Of a DNA stretch of 8,886 bases, positions 1 through 4,314 are shown piece by piece; position 1 is the first letter of the stretch, and every line of letters begins with the position of its first letter. Under the pieces are notes generated by a model, which worked only from the letters and a program-made list of their open reading frames with translations, ran no database searches and was not told the DNA's origin. Location: the NCBI GenBank assembly GCA_017456015.1, contig JAFTLL010000002.1, forward strand, positions 1 to 8,886, given 5' to 3'. The position numbers were made by a program, and so were the translations under genes. This DNA is from Clostridia bacterium. GTDB lineage: Bacteria; Bacillota_A; Clostridia; Oscillospirales; Acutalibacteraceae.

Positions 1-125
1 AAAGGACAGACCAAGTTCGAACCCAAGGGTCTACTTTCTTGAGAAAACTTCCGATAATGTCTGGACTTGTCAAACGAGTTGTGATATTGTTCGTGTTGGC
101 AAAAATAAAAAAGGAGTGATTACAA
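1..125 (+). other. Region upstream of the integrase gene
   Basis: No recognisable gene. One frame is open from the left edge (base 3) to a TGA at 117-119, just before the integrase start, and another is open from base 2 into the integrase gene. Neither translation resembles a protein I recognise, so an upstream gene tail is possible but unsupported. AAGGAG at 111-116 is the ribosome binding site for the ATG at 126. I found no -35/-10 pair with acceptable spacing, so the integrase may be transcribed from further left in the element. Confidence 0.4.
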
Positions 126-1322
126 ATGGATGCCAAAACCACACTTGCAGCCAGCGTACAGGCTAAAAAGGGTCGCCTCTATGCCGTGATACAAGTTAAA
201 GAGAACGGCAAGACAAAACCTGTATGGCGCGCCCTCGGTCTTCCCGAAGGCACAAACAAATCAAAGGTGAACAAAGCCTACCGAGAGGTAGTAAAAGCCT
301 TTGAAAATGATTATGCCGAGCAGCTTGCCCGAAATGAAAAGCCCGCCTCGGACATTCCGATCTTCGATTATATGTGTGCTCACTATAAAAAGGTTGAAAA
401 GAATATCCAAAAGAGTACCGCCGAAAGCTACCATGGAATGATCTACGGTAGAATTCGGCGGTATTTTACTGCCCACAGTAATCTGACAGTCGGCAACATC
501 ACCTCAAAGGACATCGAGGATTTTTATGACTGGATGTTCGAGTCGGGTGTTGTTGCCAACACCGTCATCCACTATCACACCGTCCTTCACAGCGCCTTCA
601 AAAGAGCGTTCAAGGACGAGCTGATAGATGCCAATCCCTTCGACCGAATCGATAGGCCGAAGAAAAATAAGTTCACCGGCGAAAACTATTCAGAGGATGA
701 ACTGATAACCATGCTTGGACTTTTCCGCGGTGATGTTATCTATCCTGCGGTAATGTTAGCGGGTGGCTTAGGACTGCGCCGAAGCGAAGCCTTGGGTGCT
801 CGGTGGTCAAGAATCGATTGGGATAAGCGCACCATCCTACTCGACACCAAGGTTATTGAGTACAAGGAAAACGGTAAGGTCATCGTAGAACCCGTAGAGG
901 AAATGAAAAATAAATCAAGCCGCCGAACCCTTCCTCTGCCGGACCCCGTCTACGAAATGCTGTGCGAGGAACGAGAGAAGCAAGACCTATACCGCAGAAT
1001 GTTCAAGGGCAGTTATAATCGCAAATACGATGATTATATCTGCGTCGACCAACTCGGTGAACTGCTAAGACCGAATAGAGTCACACAAAGATTCGCAGAC
1101 CTTATCGAAAGATACGATCTGCGAAAGATTCGCTTCCATGACCTACGGCACACCTTCGCAAGTATCCTTATCAATCAGGATGTCCCTCTGCTGAATGTAT
1201 CGACCTTCCTCGGTCACTCCGACCTCTCAACAACGGCAAATATTTATGCCCACCTTGATAAGTCCAAGAAACAGGAAAGCGCTGATATTATCAGCAATAT
1301 CTTTAATAAAGCAAAAGAGTGA
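126..1322 (+). CDS. int: Tyrosine recombinase / integrase of an integrative element
   Basis: A 398-residue site-specific tyrosine recombinase that would catalyse integration and excision of the mobile element. Residues about 8-60 look like the AP2-like arm-type DNA-binding domain common in Firmicute phage and conjugative-element integrases. Residues about 75-180 look like the SAM-like core-binding domain, and 190-385 form the catalytic domain. All expected active-site residues are visible: R218 in GLRRSEAL, a beta-hairpin lysine near K263, H338 and R341 in HDLRHTFAS, H364 in LGHSDLSTT, and the nucleophile Y374 in ANIYAH. The length fits the family and there is no frameshift, so the enzyme is probably active. 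The start is ATG 126 with AAGGAG ten bases upstream. It reads toward a tRNA-Ser gene whose 3' end faces it, which fits a tRNA-targeting element. The exact subfamily and att site cannot be read from this window. Confidence 0.96.
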   Translation: MDAKTTLAASVQAKKGRLYAVIQVKENGKTKPVWRALGLPEGTNKSKVNKAYREVVKAFENDYAEQLARNEKPASDIPIFDYMCAHYKKVEKNIQKSTAESYHGMIYGRIRRYFTAHSNLTVGNITSKDIEDFYDWMFESGVVANTVIHYHTVLHSAFKRAFKDELIDANPFDRIDRPKKNKFTGENYSEDELITMLGLFRGDVIYPAVMLAGGLGLRRSEALGARWSRIDWDKRTILLDTKVIEYKENGKVIVEPVEEMKNKSSRRTLPLPDPVYEMLCEEREKQDLYRRMFKGSYNRKYDDYICVDQLGELLRPNRVTQRFADLIERYDLRKIRFHDLRHTFASILINQDVPLLNVSTFLGHSDLSTTANIYAHLDKSKKQESADIISNIFNKAKE

Positions 1323-1348
1323 TGCACCTCGGACTGAGGTGCATTTTT
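1322..1348 (+). terminator. Rho-independent terminator of the integrase gene
   Basis: A 9-bp perfect stem (ATGCACCTC / GAGGTGCAT) with a 5-base loop, starting on the last base of the integrase stop codon and followed by TTTTT at 1344-1348. It probably uncouples integrase transcription from the next gene, although that gene shows no clear promoter of its own. A possible TTG start at 1347 lies in the T-tract and is therefore rejected as the start of the next gene. Confidence 0.88.
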
Positions 1349-1373
1349 GCTAACCGAAAGGATGATTTTATAT

Positions 1374-1979
1374 ATGGCTGAAAAGAAATATATGAGTGGA
1401 TGCCAACTCCGTCAATACCTTCACATCTCTACACGGAAGATGAAATATCTGATGGATCATAACTATATCCCACACGAAAACACCGGACACACAACCCATA
1501 AGTATCGGGTACTGGTAGAGGATGCGGAAATGTTCAAAATCCGTATGGATACAGAGGTAGGCTTCCTATCAGAGCTGAACGGTCTGTTCTCAAACAGAAC
1601 CGAATGGCATCCGCGCCCGATGTTCGAAGCCACCGAAGAAAACTGCGAAGCCTTTAGGCTATGGTTGGAAGTGCTGTGGGCAGAGCTACCCGAAGCTCTG
1701 CCCACGCAGACGGCGGCGGAACTTGTCGGACATAATCCTCAGCGCATACATGAACTGATCAGAGAAAAAACCTTGCACGGTGTAAAAATCGGCAGTACCC
1801 AATACTGCGTGAAGGAAGAATTTATATGCTATATGGCATCACCGCAAAAGCTCTCCAACCCACGTACTGACAGATATAAAGAACTCATCCGAGAATTTAA
1901 ATACATACAACGCAGAGAGCGTGAAAATGAACAGCGCCGATGCAAAAGAAGAATGAAAAGAGGTGAAAACATTGATTAA
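1374..1979 (+). CDS. Tandem excisionase-like helix-turn-helix protein of the mobile element
   Basis: A 201-residue protein without a firm family match. Two segments resemble excisionase/MerR-type winged helix-turn-helix DNA-binding units. The first, about 6-55, reads MSGCQLRQYLHISTRKMKYL and continues to a KYRVLVEDAEMFK wing. The second, about 108-155, has TAAELVGHNPQRIHELI followed by LHGVKIG and VKEEF, the usual layout of Xis-type domains. The C-terminal 35 residues are very basic and rich in Arg, Lys and Glu, probably helical. The position directly after the integrase supports a role as a recombination directionality factor or element regulator, which is inference. Start: ATG 1374, with GAAAGGA at 1356-1362 upstream. 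An in-frame TTG 1347 lies in the terminator tail. The 3' end overlaps the next gene by eight bases. The gene contains a perfect 12-bp inverted repeat at 1676-1705. Confidence 0.75.
   Translation: MAEKKYMSGCQLRQYLHISTRKMKYLMDHNYIPHENTGHTTHKYRVLVEDAEMFKIRMDTEVGFLSELNGLFSNRTEWHPRPMFEATEENCEAFRLWLEVLWAELPEALPTQTAAELVGHNPQRIHELIREKTLHGVKIGSTQYCVKEEFICYMASPQKLSNPRTDRYKELIREFKYIQRRERENEQRRCKRRMKRGENID
1676..1705 (+). repeat. Perfect 12-bp inverted repeat inside the excisionase-like gene
   Basis: GTGGGCAGAGCT (1676-1687) and AGCTCTGCCCAC (1694-1705) are exact reverse complements separated by six bases. The stem is GC-rich and would form a very stable hairpin in mRNA or cruciform in DNA. It is not followed by a T-tract, so it is not a standard terminator. 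It falls in the linker just before the second helix-turn-helix segment and encodes ordinary-looking residues. Confidence 0.85.
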
Positions 1980-2298
1980 GAAGAAAGTTCTGACACAAGA
2001 ACAGATAGCTGAAAAGCTTGATTATCTCCGCAAACAGCGTGACGGTCTTATCGTAGGCGACTACAGAAATTATTTATATAAACTGTATATGTACCTCAAA
2101 GAGCGTTGCGCCGAAACCGAGGACGGTAGTTGCAACCCATACCCGTGGCAAATGCTCGTCGCCCTTGGGAGAGATGACCTGCACAAATCCTACCTTGGAT
2201 ACACCTACTGTGATGAACTCGAAGCACTTGGATATATCAAGATGCAAGGATACGGCAAGGATAAAAAGATTTTTATAATAAAAGATATCGATTTTTAA
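1972..2298 (+). CDS. Small unknown protein of the mobile element
   Basis: I do not recognise this 108-residue protein. It begins with a basic, helical N-terminus (IKKKVLTQEQIAEKLDYLRK), has a central hydrophilic helix, and ends with LHKSYLGYTYCDELEALGYI and KIFIIKDIDF, which resembles the last helix and wing of a winged-helix fold. That is a weak structural guess. TTG 1972 is preferred as start because AGAGGTG at 1960-1966 sits six bases before it; the alternative GTG 1963 is itself inside that ribosome binding site. The gene overlaps the excisionase-like gene by eight bases, so translation is probably coupled. It is the last gene before the tRNA junction and ends just before a strong hairpin. 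Confidence 0.65.
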   Translation: MIKKKVLTQEQIAEKLDYLRKQRDGLIVGDYRNYLYKLYMYLKERCAETEDGSCNPYPWQMLVALGRDDLHKSYLGYTYCDELEALGYIKMQGYGKDKKIFIIKDIDF

Positions 2299-2316
2299 TC
2301 CCTTGCGGTAACAGAA

Positions 2317-2350
2317 TGCCCCGCCGAAAAAACGGCGGGGCAGCTATTCT
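2317..2350 (+). terminator. Strong GC-rich hairpin terminator ending the element operon
   Basis: TGCCCCGCCG (2317-2326) pairs perfectly with CGGCGGGGCA (2333-2342) across a loop of six A. The following bases are only moderately T-rich (GCTATTCTTGTTTTCT), so the hairpin is certain and its terminator role probable. It closes the integrase/excisionase-like block 18 bases after the last stop codon. Confidence 0.75.
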
Positions 2351-2627
2351 TGTTTTCTGCCGTATTTGAATCCCATACCCCCGATAACGCACATAAGATT
2401 TTTAATCAAGTATGCTCCAACCGGTACTTCTAAAAATGCCGAAAACCTATGCCGACAAAAATTGTTCTAACGAGTTAAAATGCGCCACCTTGTAAAAAAC
2501 CTTATTTTATGCGGTTTCAGGGCTGTTATATTCTAATCTCGAACAAAATTTATGAGCGTAAAAAATTCAGAAAAATACTGAAATGACCATAAAAACCACC
2601 GCAAACAAAAATCACAAAGATACATAA
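2343..2627. other. Gene-free AT-rich stretch between element genes and tRNA
   Basis: About 285 bases with no credible reading frame on either strand. This is where the arm-type and core sites of an integrase would be expected if the element is inserted at the tRNA 3' end, but I cannot assign them. GTTCTAACGAG at 2464-2474 recurs inverted at 2808-2818, on the other side of the tRNA. Other A-rich motifs do not form a clear pattern. Confidence 0.5.
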
Positions 2628-2658
2628 AACCCTTGAAAACACTGGGTTTTCAAGGGTT
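2628..2658 (-). terminator. Rho-independent terminator of the tRNA-Ser transcript
   Basis: On the - strand AACCCTTGAAAAC pairs perfectly over 13 bp with GTTTTCAAGGGTT across a 5-base loop and is followed by TTAT. It starts four bases after the encoded CCA of the tRNA, the usual place for a tRNA-operon terminator. The tail is short, but the stem is exact. Confidence 0.85.
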
Positions 2659-2662
2659 CCGT

Positions 2663-2751
2663 TGGCGGAGACGGCGAGATTCGAACTCGCGGGGGATTGC
2701 TCCCTAACTGATTTCGAGTCAGCCCCGTTATGACCACTTCGATACGTCTCC
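2663..2751 (-). tRNA. tRNA-Ser (anticodon CGA), CCA encoded
   Basis: An intact class II tRNA of 89 bases. The acceptor 5' strand GGAGACG (2751-2745) pairs with CGTCTCC (2673-2667), followed by discriminator G and CCA (2665-2663). The anticodon stem GCTGA/TCAGT holds the loop CTCGAAA, with anticodon CGA at 2716-2714, which decodes UCG. The long variable arm has GGGA/TCCC. The T-arm GCGAG-TTCGAAT-CTCGC is perfect. This is copy A of a five-member array of tRNA-derived sequences and the only complete one. Its 3' end faces the integrase block, so it is the likely target site of the left-hand element. I see no convincing promoter immediately upstream; the best one lies about 800 bases away at 3558-3587. 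Confidence 0.97.
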
Positions 2752-2757
2752 GTGTAT

Positions 2758-2782
2758 GTTAAACTCCCGAAGGAGTATTAAC
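2758..2782 (-). promoter_or_regulatory. Leader hairpin 6 bases before tRNA-Ser copy A
   Basis: A stem of GTTAA plus ACTCC pairing with GGAGT plus TTAAC (one bulged base at 2777). On the - strand it is closed by a stable TTCG tetraloop. It lies six bases before the mature tRNA 5' end. Copies D and E carry equivalent hairpins at the same distance with the same outer GTTAA/TTAAC but different inner stems. No T-run follows on the - strand, so it is not a terminator in the tRNA direction; a role in precursor processing or stability is a guess. Confidence 0.6.
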
Positions 2783-2841
2783 GCAAATATTCAGTTGTCT
2801 TAGAATTCTCGTTAGAACTCGTAGTATTTAAGAAGCGAGGG

Positions 2842-2880
2842 AATGCCAGAAACCCGCATGGTTAAAGGGTTTTCGGCATT
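2842..2880 (-). terminator. Terminator-like hairpin after pseudo-tRNA copy B
   Basis: AATGCC and AAACCC segments pair with GGGTTT and GGCATT, interrupted by a two-base imperfect internal step, around an 11-base loop. It stands 13 bases after the CCA-like end of pseudo-tRNA copy B, mirroring the terminator after the intact tRNA. On the - strand the following bases (CCCTCGCTTC) are not T-rich, so termination would be weak; it may be a decayed copy of a tRNA terminator. Confidence 0.55.
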
Positions 2881-2892
2881 TCGGATTCCGTT

Positions 2893-2944
2893 TGGCGAAG
2901 AAGATTTCGAGTCAGCCCCGTTATGACCACTTCGATACGTCTCC
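2893..2944 (-). pseudogene. tRNA-Ser pseudogene, copy B (internal deletion)
   Basis: Bases 2903-2944 are identical over 42 positions to the 5' portion of the intact tRNA-Ser (acceptor 5' strand, D-arm, anticodon loop; tRNA positions 2710-2751). The sequence then jumps to TTCTTCGCCA followed by AACGGAA, which resembles the tRNA 3' acceptor end and its flank (GTCTCCGCCA then ACGGAA). The variable arm and T-arm are therefore missing, giving a 52-base remnant that cannot fold as a tRNA. The exact identity of the retained half suggests recent copying or gene conversion. Confidence 0.85.
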
Positions 2945-3056
2945 ATATAAAATTGTAAAGGCAAAGCCAAAACCTAAATTGCGAGAAAACTGCGAGATGC
3001 AGAATTCTGAAAATGCAAACCGAAGTCCTAAAAACGCCGATGAACAAAGGGTTTAC

Positions 3057-3126
3057 GGAGATACAGTCGTGACAGACCCGACTATGTTTCGAGTCAGCCC
3101 CGTTATGACCACTTCGATACGTCTCC
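3057..3126 (-). pseudogene. tRNA-Ser pseudogene, copy C
   Basis: The 5' half (3087-3126) is identical to the intact tRNA from its first base through the anticodon loop. The sequence then departs exactly at the end of the loop: the 3' anticodon strand becomes ACATAG and no longer pairs. A short hairpin (AGTCG/CGACT) stands where a T-arm would be, and TATCTCC at 3063-3057 can still pair with five bases of the acceptor strand. There is no CCA (TAA instead) and no long variable arm. It is a decayed or chimeric tRNA of about 70 bases, unlikely to be charged. Confidence 0.75.
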
Positions 3127-3238
3127 ATGTAAAATTGTAAAGGCAAAGCCAAAACCTAAATTGCGAGAAAACTGCGAGATGCAGAAATCCGAAAATGCAA
3201 ACCGAAGTCACGAAAACCCCGATAAATAAAGGGTTTAC

Positions 3239-3309
3239 GGAGATAGGCCAAGTGACAGACCCGACTATGTTTCGAGTCAGCCCCGTTATGACCACTTCGA
3301 TACGTCTCC
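3239..3309 (-). pseudogene. tRNA-Ser pseudogene, copy D
   Basis: The same layout as copy C: 3270-3309 matches the tRNA-Ser 5' half exactly, the match stops at the anticodon loop, and TATCTCC at 3245-3239 partly pairs with the acceptor strand. Unlike copy C the T-arm-like hairpin is broken (TTGGCC replaces the complementary CGACTG). Upstream of its 5' end it has the GTTAACATATAC leader and hairpin seen in copies A and E, unlike copies B and C. Confidence 0.75.
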
Positions 3310-3315
3310 GTATAT

Positions 3316-3338
3316 GTTAACTCGGTTAAGAGTTAAAC
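3316..3338 (-). promoter_or_regulatory. Leader hairpin before tRNA copy D
   Basis: GTTAACTC pairs with GAGTTAAC with one extra A, around the loop GGTTAA. It has the same position relative to the tRNA 5' end as the hairpins of copies A and E and shares their GTTAA/TTAAC base. Confidence 0.5.
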
Positions 3339-3358
3339 TCAATATTTAATTTCTACCG

Positions 3359-3374
3359 AACGGGGCGCCCCGTT
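3359..3374. repeat. Perfect 16-bp GC palindrome
   Basis: AACGGGGCGCCCCGTT is its own reverse complement. One half equals the D-arm/anticodon-side segment of the tRNA (ATAACGGGGC on the - strand). It borders the segment inserted in copy E, so it may be an end of a small inserted element or a fold-back of tRNA sequence. Confidence 0.7.
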
Positions 3375-3502
3375 ATGTCCTGTTGCGGTGCCCGAAATTT
3401 TTCTTCACTGCCGTGTGAAAATTTCGACCGCAGCCACTCCTTTTTGCTCGCTTCATCTGCCACCGGCAGCGCTCGCAAACGTCCCCACTTCGATACGTCT
3501 CC
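3367..3502 (-). pseudogene. tRNA-Ser remnant, copy E, apparently interrupted
   Basis: Bases 3485-3502 match the first 18 positions of tRNA-Ser (GGAGACGTATCGAAGTGG on the - strand). The next tRNA segment, CATAACGGGGC, appears only about 107 bases later at 3377-3367. The simplest reading is a 5' half interrupted by a small insertion in the D-loop; alternatively the 11-base second match is chance or belongs to the inserted repeat. This is the first copy after the promoter at 3558-3587 and has its own leader hairpin. Confidence 0.6.
3378..3484. mobile_element. Possible small non-autonomous insertion in tRNA copy E
   Basis: About 107 bases of sequence unlike the surrounding tRNA repeats, with GTCC at both edges (3377-3380 and 3481-3484). 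It folds strongly: TGCGGT...CGAAATTTT pairs with AAAATTTCG plus ACCGCA, and CTGCC/GGCAG forms a second hairpin. Together with the 16-bp palindrome next to it, this resembles a MITE-like or REP-like structured repeat. A 60-codon frame on the - strand covers it but is probably not a gene. The mobile nature is inference. Confidence 0.4.
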
Positions 3503-3507
3503 GTATA

Positions 3508-3534
3508 TGTTAACGCCGTTGTCGGCGGTTAACA
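3508..3534. promoter_or_regulatory. Leader hairpin before tRNA copy E
   Basis: TGTTAACGCCG pairs over 11 bp with CGGCGTTAACA (one bulged G), around a TTGT loop. It is the strongest of the three leader hairpins. On the + strand it is followed by TTTTTATT and could act as a terminator for + strand transcription; on the - strand it ends six bases before the tRNA remnant. Beyond it, TATTCAGTTG (3539-3548) recurs at 2789-2798 by copy A. Confidence 0.6.
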
Positions 3535-3557
3535 TTTTTATTCAGTTGCACCATGAT

Positions 3558-3587
3558 ATTTTAGCATAGAGCGGGGCGGGATGTCAA
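3558..3587 (-). promoter_or_regulatory. Strong promoter for the tRNA-Ser array
   Basis: On the - strand: -35 TTGACA (3587-3582), 18-base spacer, -10 TAAAAT (3563-3558) preceded by TGC, an extended -10. Predicted transcription start near 3551. It points into the tRNA array, with the first tRNA remnant about 50 bases downstream and the intact tRNA about 800 downstream. It starts only 15 bases after the folT stop codon. This is the best promoter anywhere near the tRNA gene. Confidence 0.85.
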
Positions 3588-3602
3588 TAGTGAAAGCGAG
3601 GA

Positions 3603-4145
3603 TTATTTTCTTTTTTCGAGTTTTTCGATAGAATTGGGAATTTTCAGTTTATACATTGCAAAGATAATCACAACTTGGATAACAAAATCGATTGCCGAAG
3701 AGGTCAAACGAGATATAAAAAGCACGGAAAAAGCTTTTCCGATGAGTTTGGAAAGCCAAAATGTATTTAGAAACAAGCTTAAAACAAACTGGTTTATAAA
3801 GACTGCGGCAAGGATTCTTATCGTTGCGGTTTTAGATGACATTTTGTGAATGTCTTTTAAGAAAAATCCAAAACAAATACCCATAATGGCGCTTGTTAGT
3901 GTCAGGGGTGGATACCATCCTTTACCTGCTAAAATCGGACCGAGTATATCACCGAGGGTGAAAACCAATAGGGAATAGGGAATCCCAAAAAGTGTAGCAA
4001 CAATGGATTGGGGAACAAATTCCATGCTGAACTTTAAAAACTCTGTTTGCGCACCAATCAGGTAGAGCACAATTTGCAGGGCCAGCATAATGGCGCAGAA
4101 AGCCATATCATAAACCGAAAACTTAAATTTTACACTTTTAAACAT
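3603..4145 (-). CDS. folT: Folate-specific ECF transporter S component
   Basis: A 180-residue integral membrane protein with about six hydrophobic segments, matching the folate family of energy-coupling-factor S components. These bind folates and dock on a shared EcfA/A'/T module, which is not encoded in this window. Supporting features are the N-terminal ALQIVL helix, FVPQSIVATLFG followed by LGDILG and GWYPPLTLTSAIMG, and the later LNTFWLS segment typical of FolT proteins. The substrate is independently supported by a tetrahydrofolate riboswitch directly upstream. ATG 4145 is the start: AGGAGG at 4157-4152 lies six bases before it. A longer frame from TTG 4166 would run through this ribosome binding site and is rejected. 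There is no evident terminator between its stop and the tRNA-array promoter 15 bases later, so read-through into the tRNA array is possible. Confidence 0.93.
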   Translation of the reverse strand: MFKSVKFKFSVYDMAFCAIMLALQIVLYLIGAQTEFLKFSMEFVPQSIVATLFGIPYSLLVFTLGDILGPILAGKGWYPPLTLTSAIMGICFGFFLKDIHKMSSKTATIRILAAVFINQFVLSLFLNTFWLSKLIGKAFSVLFISRLTSSAIDFVIQVVIIFAMYKLKIPNSIEKLEKRK

Positions 4146-4186
4146 AAAAAACCTCCTTATTATCAACGCTGTTAGATAATAAGGAG
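4146..4186 (-). terminator. Riboswitch expression platform: terminator that also hides the folT SD
   Basis: On the - strand CTCCTTATTATC pairs perfectly (12 bp) with GATAATAAGGAG across a 10-base loop, followed by G and TTTTTT, then the folT ATG. The 3' arm contains the folT Shine-Dalgarno AGGAGG. The hairpin can thus act as an intrinsic terminator, and even if transcription continues it blocks ribosome binding. Confidence 0.85.
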
Positions 4187-4207
4187 ATTTTGTTCTTCAT
4201 ATTATTT

Positions 4208-4305
4208 CCCAGCGGGATGCGGACTGCAAATCGCAAGAAAAAACCTTTTCGTTCCGCGGGCAACTCCCCGTCCCACGGACACTTAACGCTTGCAGACCTA
4301 CTCTG
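4208..4305 (-). promoter_or_regulatory. Tetrahydrofolate (THF) riboswitch
   Basis: The - strand matches the THF riboswitch consensus: AGAGTAG at the 5' end (4304-4298), CTGCAA pairing with TTGCAG as the P2-type helix, the highly conserved GCGTTAAGTG, a TCCGTGG/CCGCGGA helix enclosing the GGGGAGTTGCC loop region, GAACGAA, and CCGCATCCCGCT at the 3' end. It sits between a good promoter and a terminator/SD-hiding hairpin in front of folT, exactly the context known for this class, where bound THF lowers expression of folate uptake or synthesis genes. Confidence 0.93.
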
Positions 4306-4314
4306 TTTTGTCTA

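Larger units (their letters stand above)
2945..3309 (-). repeat. Two tandem ~182-bp repeats, each ending in a tRNA-Ser 5' half
   Basis: Unit 1 (2945-3126) and unit 2 (3127-3309) are nearly identical, with scattered substitutions. In + order each holds an AT-rich spacer (AAATTGTAAAGGCAAAGCC and on), a TGCGAGA direct repeat, GGGTTTACGGAGATA, a GTGACAGACCCGACTATG block and then the 40-base tRNA-Ser 5' half. The units differ most just after GGAGATA. They are far too long, and lack the spacer pattern, for CRISPR. Several open frames in this area are only chance translations of these repeats. Confidence 0.92.

Noticed and set aside
10..35. GTTCGAACCC, resembling a tRNA T-loop, near the left edge
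   Set aside because: Neither strand offers a matching T-stem, anticodon arm or acceptor stem around it, so no tRNA or att copy can be claimed.
1347..1373. TTG and ATG upstream starts for the excisionase-like gene
   Set aside because: TTG 1347 lies in the terminator T-tract and ATG 1362 overlaps the GAAAGGA ribosome binding site; ATG 1374 fits better.
2862..3295. Open frames of 80-96 codons on both strands in the repeat region
   Set aside because: They are translations of the tRNA halves and the tandem 182-bp repeats (the same peptide pieces recur with each unit), lack ribosome binding sites and overlap the tRNA-derived sequence.
2903..3309. Repeat array as a possible CRISPR
   Set aside because: Repeats are tRNA-derived, units are about 182 bases with conserved rather than unique spacers, and there are no cas genes.
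3353..3535. 60-codon frame on the - strand across copy E
   Set aside because: It spans a tRNA fragment, two strong hairpins and a palindrome and has no ribosome binding site. Kept as a possible dispersed repeat, not a gene.
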